From contig OZ244063.1 of assembly GCA_965215535.1 (NCBI GenBank), positions 806,001 through 870,000 of the forward strand: DNA of 64,000 nucleotides. The letters are read 5' to 3'. The notes below the pieces were generated by a model. It saw nothing but the letters and a program-made list of their open reading frames with translations. It ran no database searches and was not told the origin of the DNA. Source of the DNA: Bin94 sp965215535 (lineage in GTDB: Bacteria; Gemmatimonadota; Gemmatimonadetes; Longimicrobiales; Gaopeijiaceae). The first letter of the stretch is position 1, and every line of letters begins with the position of its first letter. The position numbers were made by a program, and so were the translations under genes. Below are positions 51,436 to 60,343 of the stretch, piece after piece.

Positions 51436-52623
51436 ATGCATCTCCGATCTCTCTTCATCGTGGCGGCGCTGGCATCCGGGGCGATCTTCGGGGAGTCGGC
51501 GCACGCCCAGGTCGAGGTGGAAGAGCGGAATGGCGTCTTTCCGGATTCGATTGTCTTCGGGCAGTCGGCGGCGCAGAGCGGCAATGCGCGCGAGCTGGGC
51601 CAGGGCATGAACCTGGGGATTCGCGCCGCCTTTGAGGAGGCAAATCGCGAGAACGGGATCCATGGACGGATGCTCCGCCTACAGTTGCGCGACGACCGCT
51701 ACGAGGGCGAACCCGCGGTCGTCAACACGAGGGAGCTGATCGCGCACGGCGTCTTCGGCCTGATCGGCGCAGTGGGAACGCCGACCTCGCAGGTGGCCGA
51801 GCCGATTGCCAGCGCGGCCGGAGTGCCCTATATCGGCGCCTTTACGGGAGCCTCGCTCCTGCGCGGCAGCGATCAGCGCTATGTCGTCAATCTGCGGGCT
51901 TCGTACAATCAGGAAACCGAAGAGATCGTGGAGCGCCTGACCACCGATCTCGGATATCGGCGAATCGCCATTCTCTATCAGGATGACAGCTACGGTCGTG
52001 CCGGCTGGAACGGAATCCGGCAGGCGCTCACCAGTCGCAACCTGTCGCTGGTCGGTCAGGGCACCTACGTGCGCAACACCACCGCAGTCAAGCGGGCTCT
52101 GCTCGAAATCCGCGAAGCCAATCCGGAGGCGGTGGTCATAATCGGCGCCTACCGCGCAGCCGCCCACTTCATCCTCTGGGCGCGCAAGCTCGGCATGAAT
52201 GCGCTCTTCGTGAACATCTCCTTTGTGGGAAGCAATGCGCTGCTGAACGAGCTGAACCGGGGCGGCGACGGCGTCGTGGTGACGCAGGTGGTTCCCTTCC
52301 CCCTCGACGAATCGGTGCCCGTGGTCGCCCGCTACCACGATGCCCTGCGCGCAGTGGCGCCCTCGGCCCAGCCGGGGTTCGTTTCCCTGGAGGGGTATCT
52401 GACCGGCCGCCTTGTGGTAGAGGTTCTGCGCCGTTCAACCGAACCGGATGGTCCGCCGCCGACGCGCGAAGCCTTCCTTGAGACCCTGCACGCGGCGGGC
52501 CCAATCGATCTGGGCGGATTTACCGTTGCCTATGGACCGGGCGACAACCAGGGCTCCGACGCCGTCTTTCTGACCACGATCAGGGATGGCCGCTTCGTTC
52601 CCATCAACCGGTTCAGCCGATGA
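51436..52623 (+). CDS. Periplasmic binding protein, branched-chain amino acid type
   Basis: A 395-residue protein with a signal peptide and cleavage after the HAQ segment. It has the type I LivJ/LivK fold: SIVFGQSAAQSG and GIRAAFEEANRENGIHG early, then IGAVGTPTSQVAEPIA, NLRASYNQETEEIVERL, and IAILYQDDSYGRAG. LivHMGF transporter genes are missing. It sits between a response regulator and a histidine kinase, so it more likely presents a ligand to the kinase than feeds transport. That is inference from position. It starts four bases after the regulator gene and overlaps the kinase gene (ATGA). Confidence 0.9.
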   Translation: MHLRSLFIVAALASGAIFGESAHAQVEVEERNGVFPDSIVFGQSAAQSGNARELGQGMNLGIRAAFEEANRENGIHGRMLRLQLRDDRYEGEPAVVNTRELIAHGVFGLIGAVGTPTSQVAEPIASAAGVPYIGAFTGASLLRGSDQRYVVNLRASYNQETEEIVERLTTDLGYRRIAILYQDDSYGRAGWNGIRQALTSRNLSLVGQGTYVRNTTAVKRALLEIREANPEAVVIIGAYRAAAHFILWARKLGMNALFVNISFVGSNALLNELNRGGDGVVVTQVVPFPLDESVPVVARYHDALRAVAPSAQPGFVSLEGYLTGRLVVEVLRRSTEPDGPPPTREAFLETLHAAGPIDLGGFTVAYGPGDNQGSDAVFLTTIRDGRFVPINRFSR

Positions 52624-54875
52624 CCGAACCCGCAACCCGCACCATCGACCAGCATCTTCACGAGGCTTTCGCCTGGCTTCTGACCCGCCTTCCGCGCTCG
52701 GTCGAGCGCCGTGTGCGGCGGTGGACGGGGGGCCGGTTCGGAATCGGAACCCAGATTATCGTCGGGCTGGGCGGAGGGGTGCTGCTGACGGTTGCGGTGG
52801 TCGTGGTTGCCATGGGGTTGATGGGAATTATCGACCAGCGCCAGACCGAGATCGCGGAGCAGTACATGCCCGATCTGGTAAGCGCCTTCGATGTTGTGCG
52901 CCAGAGCGCCGAGCTTGTGCGCGCCACCCCCCAGATGGTCTCGGCCGCCGATTCGGACGCGCTGGAGTCGGTCGCCTTCGGCGTTCTGGGCACCGAGAAT
53001 GTGTTGCGCACCGCCCTGGCCCGGATTACCGGCGCCGAATCGATGGACGATGTCGCGGCGCAGCGGGGTCTGGGGGCGCAGATCCTTCCCCTGGTGGACA
53101 GCCTGGTGACCGTCCTCTACGAGATTCGCGAATCGGTGGATCGCCGGATGGCCTACAGCGCCCGGATCCGCGAGCTCGACGAGGAGCTGGCCGGGGTGGG
53201 CCTGGAGCTGCAGTTGCAGGTGGAGCAGGAGATCGACGATCAGCACTTCTTCATGTACACCGGCTACCGCGAGCTCAATGGCAGCGCCACTGCGGTGGGA
53301 TTGCGGCGCACCGAAGCCGAGATCGATCACTATGCGGGTCTGCTGAACTTCAAGGCCTATCAGAACGAGGCCACCGCCCAGATGGCGCAGGCGATCGCCG
53401 AAACCGACCTGGGCGTGCTGCAGGCAACCGGAGAACGGACGGTGACGGCGCTGAGCGACGTCGAGAGCTCGATGGCCCGGATTCGTCAGGCTCCGCGGCT
53501 GCGTCTGGAGGCGCTGGTCAACCGTCTCAGGGACCTGAACTCCTCGAATGGGGGAATCCAGGAGACCCGGCGCGGCGAGCTGACCCAGTTGGCGCTGGCC
53601 GAGGAGCTGGTGGGGCTCAGCAACGAGATCACCGCCGAGCTGGAGATCCGCGTGGAGGGGCTTGTCGCAGAAGCTTCCTCGTCGGCCGAGGCCGCCACCG
53701 GCGATTCCAGCCGGGTGGTGAGCCTGGGATTCTGGACGATGATGCTCATGGCGATCGTCACGGTCGCCTTTGCCTGGTTCACATGGCGCTTTGTCGGCGA
53801 GCGCCTGGTTGTGCGGGTGGGCAGTCTGGCGCGCGCCACGCACCGCATGTCCAAGGGCGATCTGGATGTCAAGGTGCGCATCGAGGGCGACGACGAGGTG
53901 ACCGACATGGCGGGAGCGCTCGAGGTCTTTCGCCAGCACGCGGTCGAGGTGCAGCGCCTGAATCTGGTCGAGAATCTGGCCGCCGAGGTGCAGGCCAAGA
54001 ACGACACCCTGGAGGAGACTCTCGACAACCTTCGCCGCACCCAGCAGCAGGTCATCAAGCAGGAAAAGCTGGCCTCGCTCGGTGCGCTGACTGCGGGCAT
54101 TGCACACGAAATCCGCAATCCCCTGAACTTTGTCAACAACTTCGCCGCGCTCTCGCGGGAGCTGATTACGGAGTTGCGCGAGGAGATCCATGGCGAAGAG
54201 GGCGCCGACGATCCACCCGAGGAGATGGACCGGGAGTACATCGAGGAGATCCTGACCGACCTCGACACCAACGTAAAGAAGGTCAACGAGCACGGGGAAC
54301 GCGCCAATCGAATCGTCGATGGCATGCTCTCGCACTCGCGCGACGAGGCGGGGCAGGTCGAAGCGGTGGATCTGAATCTGATGGTCGCCGAATACACCAA
54401 GCTCGCCTACCATGGAATGCGCGGCGCCGATTCCACCTTCAATGTCGATATGGTCAAGGAGTTCGACCCGACGGTGGGCGAGGTCGAGGCGATCGCCCGC
54501 GATCTGAGCCGGGTCTTTCTCAACGTTGTGACCAATGCTTGCCATGCCACCCAGGCGCGCAAGCAGAAGATGGGCGAGGACGAGGAGTACTTTCCGACGG
54601 TGACGGTGCGCACCAGCGGCGACGAAGAGTCCGTCAGGGTGCAGATCCACGACAACGGCACCGGCATTCCCCCCGATATCGTCAACCGCATCTTCGATCC
54701 CTTCTTCACGACCAAGGCGGGAACCGGCGGCACCGGGCTGGGGTTGTCGATCTCCAATGAGATTATCGAGGAGCACGGCGGGAAGCTTGAGGTGAACAGC
54801 GAGCCCGGCGAGTTCACCGAGTTCACGATTACCCTGCCGCGCAAGGGTCCCCTCTCGACCGGCATCGGCGCCTGA
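52620..54875 (+). CDS. Membrane sensor histidine kinase with HAMP domain
   Basis: A 751-residue kinase. The first membrane helix (about residues 45-65) is followed by a roughly 310-residue periplasmic helical domain. The second helix, near residue 370, precedes HAMP (VGSLARATHRMSKGDLDVKV) and a coiled coil. The H box is LTAGIAHEIRNPLNFVNN, N box NVVTNACHATQARK, G1 DNGTGIPPDI and G2 GGTGLGLSISNEI. The periplasmic part is long enough to dock the binding protein encoded just upstream. The likely phosphorylation partner is the receiver-phosphatase at 50272. ATG 52620 overlaps the previous stop. Confidence 0.94.
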   Translation: MTEPATRTIDQHLHEAFAWLLTRLPRSVERRVRRWTGGRFGIGTQIIVGLGGGVLLTVAVVVVAMGLMGIIDQRQTEIAEQYMPDLVSAFDVVRQSAELVRATPQMVSAADSDALESVAFGVLGTENVLRTALARITGAESMDDVAAQRGLGAQILPLVDSLVTVLYEIRESVDRRMAYSARIRELDEELAGVGLELQLQVEQEIDDQHFFMYTGYRELNGSATAVGLRRTEAEIDHYAGLLNFKAYQNEATAQMAQAIAETDLGVLQATGERTVTALSDVESSMARIRQAPRLRLEALVNRLRDLNSSNGGIQETRRGELTQLALAEELVGLSNEITAELEIRVEGLVAEASSSAEAATGDSSRVVSLGFWTMMLMAIVTVAFAWFTWRFVGERLVVRVGSLARATHRMSKGDLDVKVRIEGDDEVTDMAGALEVFRQHAVEVQRLNLVENLAAEVQAKNDTLEETLDNLRRTQQQVIKQEKLASLGALTAGIAHEIRNPLNFVNNFAALSRELITELREEIHGEEGADDPPEEMDREYIEEILTDLDTNVKKVNEHGERANRIVDGMLSHSRDEAGQVEAVDLNLMVAEYTKLAYHGMRGADSTFNVDMVKEFDPTVGEVEAIARDLSRVFLNVVTNACHATQARKQKMGEDEEYFPTVTVRTSGDEESVRVQIHDNGTGIPPDIVNRIFDPFFTTKAGTGGTGLGLSISNEIIEEHGGKLEVNSEPGEFTEFTITLPRKGPLSTGIGA

Positions 54876-54886
54876 CCGATTCGACC

Positions 54887-56290
54887 ATGCCGGCGACGAC
54901 GCCGGGCTTCGTGGCCGCCTTCCGTCCGCGGCGGCGGGAGATGCGGGATCTGGTGCGGCTGGCGCTGCCGGTTGCGATTGTGCAGATGGGTCTGGTGTCG
55001 CAGGGATTGGTGGACACCGCCATGGTCGGACGGGTCGATGCGATCGATCTGGCTGCGGTCACCCTCGGCAATCTCTACTTCTTCGGGATCTCGGTCTTCG
55101 GGATGGGGCTTCTGCTGGCGCTCGATCCCCTGGTTTCGCAGGCCTTCGGGGCAGGCGATCACGACGGCATCCGGCGCGCAGTCCAGCGGGGCCTCCTTCT
55201 GAGTCTCATTCTGGGTGTGGCGATGGCGGTGCCGATGCTCATGGCGGGACCGGTCTTCGCACTCCTGCGTCAACCCGCAGAGGTCATCCCGGTGGCCGCC
55301 GGCTACGCGCACACCCTGGCCGCGGGAATGTGGCCCTTCTACGGCTTCGTGGTCTTTCGCCAGGTTCTGCAGTCGCTCGGTCGGGTGGCCCCCATTGTAT
55401 GGACGATCGTCGCCGCCAATGCGCTGAATCTTCTCGCGAACTGGATTCTGATCTTCGGCAATCTGGGCGCGCCCGCACTGGGCGCCGCAGGTTCGGGCTG
55501 GGCCACCGCGATCTCGCGCTGGTTCATGTGCATCGGCCTTCTGCTGGTGGCGTGGCCGCAGCTGAGCCCCTACCTTCGCCGTCTTCACGCCGAAGTCTTC
55601 GAGCGCGAGCCCCTGCTGGGCATGGTCCGACTGGGCGCGCCGATCGGACTTCATCTCTTTCTGGAGTTCGGCGCCTTCGGCACGATTGGCATTGCCATGG
55701 GCTGGCTGGGCGCGACCGCCATGTCCGGTCATCAGATTGCAGTGAATCTGGCCGCCTTCGCCTTCATGATTCCCCTGGGCATTTCGCAGGCCGCCGCCGT
55801 GCTTGTGGGACGGGCCGTCGGCGAGAGGAACCCTGTGCGCGCAAGGCGTTCGGCGGGTGGCGCAATCGTTCTCTGCTGCCTGGTGATGGCAGTGACGGCG
55901 GTCGTCTTTCTGACGCTGCCGGAGTGGCTGGCTGAACTCTTCAGCACCGATCCCGGAATTGCGATGGCGGCGGCGGCGCTGTTGCCGATTGCGGGGGTGT
56001 TTCAGCTTGTGGACGGGCTTCAGGTTGTATGCGCGGGAGCCCTGCGCGGCGTTGCCGACACCCTGCGGCCGATGGTCTACAATGTGCTCGGCTTCTGGCT
56101 CTTCGGCCTTCCGATCAGCCTGGGGCTCGGCTTTGCCGCCGGATGGGGACCGGTGGGCCTCTGGTGGGGGCTGGCCGCGGGGCTGAGCGCCGTCGCCATT
56201 CTGCTGATGGGAAGGGTGTGGACGCGCTTTCACGGCCCCCTGGCCCGCTTTGTGGCCCGGCAACCGGACCAGGCTGGCGAAGGGCGCTGA
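54887..56290 (+). CDS. MATE family efflux transporter
   Basis: A 467-residue protein with about twelve membrane segments in two homologous halves (LALPVAIVQMGLVSQGLVDTAM; second half from LGAPIGLHLFLEFGAFG). It exports organic cations or drugs using a sodium or proton gradient. It follows the histidine-kinase gene by 11 bases and may be read through from the signalling operon. A regulatory link is not proven. The substrate is unknown. Confidence 0.93.
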   Translation: MPATTPGFVAAFRPRRREMRDLVRLALPVAIVQMGLVSQGLVDTAMVGRVDAIDLAAVTLGNLYFFGISVFGMGLLLALDPLVSQAFGAGDHDGIRRAVQRGLLLSLILGVAMAVPMLMAGPVFALLRQPAEVIPVAAGYAHTLAAGMWPFYGFVVFRQVLQSLGRVAPIVWTIVAANALNLLANWILIFGNLGAPALGAAGSGWATAISRWFMCIGLLLVAWPQLSPYLRRLHAEVFEREPLLGMVRLGAPIGLHLFLEFGAFGTIGIAMGWLGATAMSGHQIAVNLAAFAFMIPLGISQAAAVLVGRAVGERNPVRARRSAGGAIVLCCLVMAVTAVVFLTLPEWLAELFSTDPGIAMAAAALLPIAGVFQLVDGLQVVCAGALRGVADTLRPMVYNVLGFWLFGLPISLGLGFAAGWGPVGLWWGLAAGLSAVAILLMGRVWTRFHGPLARFVARQPDQAGEGR

Positions 56291-56297
56291 GGATGCG

Positions 56298-57281
56298 CTA
56301 TGCGAACTCGCCGATGAAGGAGATCTCGGGTTCGAGCTCGTAGCCGGTCTGGCGGGCGACGGTGGTGCGGGCAAGCTCGATCAGGGTCATGACCTCGGTG
56401 GCGGTGGCGCCTCCGAGATTGACCACAATGTTGGCGTGCCGGTGGAAGATGGCGGCTGCGCCATGGACATGTCCCTTCAGGCCGCATTCGTCGATCAGGC
56501 GCCCGGCCCCGACCCCGTCGATCTTTCTGAAGATCGAGCCCGCGCTGGGGTAGAGCCAGAGATCGGGGTGCCGCTCGCTGCGCCAGGCCAGATTTTCGCG
56601 CATAATGCGGCGGAGCTCGCAGATGGGGGTCGGTTCGAGCTTCAGCGACACATCGAGCACAAGATCGCCGCTGTCGTGGATGATGCTGTAGTCGTAACCG
56701 AAGCGGAAGTAGGCGGCATTGACCTCGCGAATGTCGCCCTGCGGGGTCAGAATGCGGGCGCCCTCCATGAACTCTTCCCAGAAGATGGTGCGTTCGCGGG
56801 CCGGCGCGGGAGCCAGAAAGTGAAGATTCTGCCAGACCGCGCCCCCCACGGTGCTGGGGATTCCCACAAAGTGATGCAGTCCCCCCAGACCGCGCGCCAC
56901 CGAGTCCACAATCAGATCCGGCCAGGTATCGAGTCCGGCGCCGACGCGCACGCGCCCCTCGGGCAGAAACTCCAGGGTGCGGATCTCGGGGCGGATCACG
57001 ACGCCGCGAAATCCCCGGTCGCCGACGAGGATATTGGCGCCCCGGCCCAGGACGAAGAAGGGGATCTCCAGATCGCGGGCCGCCCCCACGGCGCTCTGCA
57101 ACGCGGTGGGGGTATGAGCGCGAACGAAGAGGTCGGCCGGCCCGCCGATGCGGAAGGAGGTCAGTGGCGCCAGCGGCACATTGCGCCGAACGCGTTCGCT
57201 GCCGACCCGCTGCACATACCGGTCCAGCGTCGCCGCCGAAATGCGGGTGCGCCGGTCGTGGTGTGAGAGATGCGCGTCCAC
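56298..57281 (-). CDS. murB: UDP-N-acetylenolpyruvoylglucosamine reductase
   Basis: About 327 residues. It reduces UDP-GlcNAc-enolpyruvate to UDP-MurNAc with FAD and NADPH. It has the N-terminal PLAPLTSFRIGGPADLFV, the FAD loops RGANILVGDRGFRGVVI and GIPSTVGGAV, and PSAGSIFRK with the catalytic serine. The C-terminus contains ISFIGE. The GTG at 57281 is chosen; another GTG at 57377 would add 32 residues without homology and nearly touch the divergent ATPase gene. It stands apart from the mur cluster. Confidence 0.92.
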   Translation of the reverse strand: MDAHLSHHDRRTRISAATLDRYVQRVGSERVRRNVPLAPLTSFRIGGPADLFVRAHTPTALQSAVGAARDLEIPFFVLGRGANILVGDRGFRGVVIRPEIRTLEFLPEGRVRVGAGLDTWPDLIVDSVARGLGGLHHFVGIPSTVGGAVWQNLHFLAPAPARERTIFWEEFMEGARILTPQGDIREVNAAYFRFGYDYSIIHDSGDLVLDVSLKLEPTPICELRRIMRENLAWRSERHPDLWLYPSAGSIFRKIDGVGAGRLIDECGLKGHVHGAAAIFHRHANIVVNLGGATATEVMTLIELARTTVARQTGYELEPEISFIGEFA

Positions 57282-57391
57282 AGGGCTTGATTTCCGGGCT
57301 GGATCGGAGCGACGATCAGTGAGAGAGCGAGCACTTCTTTCTGCACCGCAGATGATTCCCCTGTCGGCCCCAGCCACGGTGATACTGCATT

Positions 57392-58087
57392 ATGGCCGAA
57401 ACGCTGATTCGACTCAACGAGGTGAGCCGCGTCTTTCGCGCCGACGAGACCGAAACGCACGCCCTTGCGGGGATTTCGCTGACGATCAAGCGCGGCGAAT
57501 TCGTCGCCATTGCGGGGCCCTCGGGGTGTGGCAAGACGACCCTGCTGTCGATTCTGGGGCTGCTGGATTCGCCCACTGCGGGCGAGTACCGGCTGGGTGG
57601 CCGGGTGGTGACCGAGCTGTCCCCGGCGCGCAAGGCGGAGCTCCGCAACCGCTCGCTCGGCTTCGTCTTTCAGAGCTTCAATCTGATCGGGCACCGGACA
57701 GCGCTCGAAAATGTGGGACTGCCCCTGGCCTACCGGGGAATCGGGGCGCGGGAGCGGCGGCAGAGGGCGGCGGCGGCGCTGGAACGGGTTGGAATCGCCG
57801 ACCGCTCCGGTCACTATCCATCGCAGCTCTCGGGGGGGCAGCAGCAACGGGTGGCGCTGGCGCGCGCCATTGTCGGAGACCCGCTGGTTCTTCTGGCCGA
57901 TGAGCCGACCGGAAATCTGGATTCGGAGAATGGGGCGGCGGTCTTCGCGCTCTTGGGCGAGCTTCACCGCGAAGGTACGACGGTCTGCATGGTGACGCAC
58001 GATCCGGGGTACGCGACGGCGGCCGGCAGACGGCTGCATCTATTCGACGGTCTGATCTGCGAAGATGCAGAGGGGAGCGCGGGGTGA
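57392..58087 (+). CDS. ABC transporter ATP-binding protein, LolD/MacB type, orphan
   Basis: A 231-residue ATPase with Walker A GPSGCGKTTLL, signature QLSGGQQQRVALARA, Walker B LLADEPTGNLD and H-loop THDPG. This subfamily serves FtsX-fold permeases. No permease gene is adjacent: the next gene is a B12-binding protein on the same strand, and murB is divergent. It may energise a permease encoded elsewhere, or serve the exporter locus at 22-26 kb, which has its own ATPase. Confidence 0.9.
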   Translation: MAETLIRLNEVSRVFRADETETHALAGISLTIKRGEFVAIAGPSGCGKTTLLSILGLLDSPTAGEYRLGGRVVTELSPARKAELRNRSLGFVFQSFNLIGHRTALENVGLPLAYRGIGARERRQRAAAALERVGIADRSGHYPSQLSGGQQQRVALARAIVGDPLVLLADEPTGNLDSENGAAVFALLGELHREGTTVCMVTHDPGYATAAGRRLHLFDGLICEDAEGSAG

Positions 58088-58147
58088 CGGCCTGGCCGGA
58101 CGCGCGGGCGGAAGCCGGTTCCGCTGTGCACCCGGCGGCGGGGGATC

Positions 58148-58170
58148 CGGGTTAGCTTTATAGCTTCCAC
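58148..58170 (+). promoter_or_regulatory. Possible promoter upstream of the B12-binding protein gene
   Basis: CGGGTTAGCTTTATAGCTTCCAC combines two strings, each also found in the divergent region at 49909-50271. TTTATAG could be a -10 box. It lies 50 bases before the start codon at 58220. The assignment rests on repetition of the motif only. Confidence 0.35.
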
Positions 58171-58219
58171 CGACTTCCGAACTCCTTCCCGGCCCCTCTC
58201 AGGAGGCACTGATCCCCCC

Positions 58220-58645
58220 GTGTCCGACCGAAGAATCCGCATACTCGTCGCAAAACCGGGACTCGATGGCCACGACCGGGGAGCCAAGGTCATTGCGGCC
58301 GCCTTTCGCGACGCCGGCTTCGAGGTCATCTACACAGGGCTGCACCAGACCCCCGAGATGATCGTTGCGGCCGCCGTCCAGGAGGATGTCGATGTGGTGG
58401 CGCTGTCGGTCCTTTCGGGTGCCCACATGACCCTCTTTCCGCGGGTGCGCACCCTCCTCGACAGCGAGGGCCTGGATCACATTCTGCTGACCGGCGGGGG
58501 AATCATTCCCCGCGACGACGCCGACACCCTTGCCGGGCTGGGGGTGGGAAGGATCTTCGGCCCCGGCACGACGACCACCGAGGCGGTGGACTATATCCGC
58601 GAGTGGTTCGCCGGACGCAGGGACCCCTACGGGCAGCCCGCCTGA
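58220..58645 (+). CDS. Stand-alone cobalamin-binding subunit of methylmalonyl-CoA-type mutase
   Basis: A 141-residue B12-binding domain. The base-off/His-on signature appears as KPGLDGHDRGAKV (DxHxxG), followed by SVLSGAHMTLFP and the late LLTGGGIIPRDD. It matches the C-terminal domain of methylmalonyl-CoA mutase, as in split mutases such as archaeal or McmB-type enzymes. The large catalytic subunit is not in the window. It precedes a carboxylase beta gene by three bases, linking it to propionyl/methylmalonyl-CoA metabolism. Confidence 0.93.
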   Translation: MSDRRIRILVAKPGLDGHDRGAKVIAAAFRDAGFEVIYTGLHQTPEMIVAAAVQEDVDVVALSVLSGAHMTLFPRVRTLLDSEGLDHILLTGGGIIPRDDADTLAGLGVGRIFGPGTTTTEAVDYIREWFAGRRDPYGQPA

Positions 58646-58648
58646 ACC

Positions 58649-60343
58649 ATGAATCAACCCGCGCGCCTCTCCGGCCGGATGCAGGAGCTGGCCGACGATC
58701 TGGTCAGGCTGCGCCAACGAATCCGGATGGGCGGGGGCGAGGAACGGCTGCAACGGGAGCGCGACCGGGGCAAGCTTCCCGTTCGCGAGCGCATCGCCCT
58801 CCTCCTCGACAGCGGAAACGACTGGGCCGAGATCGGGCAACTGGTCGCCCATGATCGCTACGAGGGAGCGGCGCCCGCAGCCGGAGTGGTGACGGGGGTG
58901 GGAGTGGTGGAGGGGCGGGAGGTGGTGATCGTTGCGAACGATGCGACGGTCAAGGCGGGGGCGTGGTGGCCCGAGACGACGCCCAAGATCCTGCGTGCGC
59001 AGGAGATCGCCATGCGCTGCCGGATCCCGATTCTCTACTTGGTCGATTCGGCCGGGGTCAATCTTCCCTATCAGGAGGGCGTCTTCCCCGGCCAATACGG
59101 CGCGGCCCGCATCTTCTACTACAATGCGCTCATGCGGCGCTACCTCATGATTCCCCAGTTCGCGGCGGTCATGGGACCGTGCATTGCGGGGGGCGCCTAT
59201 CTGCCCGCCCTCTCCGACGTGATCGTCATGGTGCGGGGAACGAGCTTCATGGGACTCGGGGGACCCAACCTGGTGCGGGGCGCCACAGGTCGCAGAGTGG
59301 ATCGCGAAGCGCTGGGGGGCGCCGAAGTTCACACCCGGGTCAGCGGGGTCGCGCACTACATCGCCGAAGACGACGAGGAGTGCATACGCAGATTGCGCCG
59401 GATGGTGGCCGATCTTCGCCGGGAGCCCGGCCGCGCTTCCGCAGCCGAATCGCCTTCCTTTGCGCCTCCGCTCCGCGCCGCCTGCGATCTCTACGAGCTG
59501 ATTCCCGACGATCACCGCCTGCCCTATGGAATCGAAGATGTGCTGGACGCCATTCTGGATGGCGATGGCCGGGTCGAGTTCCAGCCCGACTACGCCGCCG
59601 AGCTCGTCTGCGCCACCGGCCGGGTTGCGGGGATTCCGGTTGGAGTAATTGCCAACCGGCGCCGCATCGTGAGCGACGATCGCCCGGGACCACCCCGCTT
59701 CGGGGGAATCATCTACACCGAATCGGCCGAAAAGGCGGCCTGGTTCATCGACTCCATGAACCGGCGGGGAACGCCCCTCCTCTTCATTCAGGATGTTTCG
59801 GGCTTCATGGTGGGACCCGAGGCCGAACACGGCGGCATTATCCGCGCGGGCGCCCGCTTCGTCGAGGCGATGGCCACCGCCGCAGTTCCGAAGATCGTTC
59901 TCACCCTCAATCACGCCTCGGGGGCGGGCTACTATGCCATGGCGGGCCAGGGGTTCGATCCCGATTTCATCCTGTCGCTTCCGACCGGGCGCATGGGAGT
60001 GATGGAGGGCGAGAGCGCGGTGGCAGCGCTCTTCGGGCGCGAGCTGGATCGGCTTCAGGCCGAGGGACGCGAGGTGGAGGAAGAGTTGCGCACCCGCATG
60101 GAGGCGGTGCGGGCCGAGTACGACCATCAGCTCGAGGCGACGTCGGCAGCCGCGCGCGGCTTTGTCGACGCCGTGGTTCTGCCGGAAGAGGTGCGCGACC
60201 GCCTGACGCTGCTGCTGCGGGCCGCCCTGAACAACCCCGGGCCGCATATCGGGCCCTTTCAGCTTCCGCCCGGGGCGGGATACGCCGATCGCCACCCCCC
60301 GCCATCCCCCGCTTCCGCACCCCCGGAGGCCAGTGGCTCGTGA
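58649..60343 (+). CDS. Acyl-CoA carboxylase carboxyltransferase (beta) subunit
   Basis: A 564-residue biotin-dependent carboxyltransferase with both crotonase-like halves. The first half holds ERIALLLDSGNDWAEIG, LVDSAGVNLPYQE and GPCIAGGAYLPALSDVIVMV. The second half holds FIQDVSGFMVGPEAEHGGII and NHASGAGYYAM. It is closest in style to methylcrotonyl- or geranyl-CoA carboxylase beta subunits, and propionyl-CoA cannot be excluded. No biotin-carboxylase alpha subunit is nearby. Its stop overlaps the AtuA start (GTGA). Confidence 0.92.
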   Translation: MNQPARLSGRMQELADDLVRLRQRIRMGGGEERLQRERDRGKLPVRERIALLLDSGNDWAEIGQLVAHDRYEGAAPAAGVVTGVGVVEGREVVIVANDATVKAGAWWPETTPKILRAQEIAMRCRIPILYLVDSAGVNLPYQEGVFPGQYGAARIFYYNALMRRYLMIPQFAAVMGPCIAGGAYLPALSDVIVMVRGTSFMGLGGPNLVRGATGRRVDREALGGAEVHTRVSGVAHYIAEDDEECIRRLRRMVADLRREPGRASAAESPSFAPPLRAACDLYELIPDDHRLPYGIEDVLDAILDGDGRVEFQPDYAAELVCATGRVAGIPVGVIANRRRIVSDDRPGPPRFGGIIYTESAEKAAWFIDSMNRRGTPLLFIQDVSGFMVGPEAEHGGIIRAGARFVEAMATAAVPKIVLTLNHASGAGYYAMAGQGFDPDFILSLPTGRMGVMEGESAVAALFGRELDRLQAEGREVEEELRTRMEAVRAEYDHQLEATSAAARGFVDAVVLPEEVRDRLTLLLRAALNNPGPHIGPFQLPPGAGYADRHPPPSPASAPPEASGS

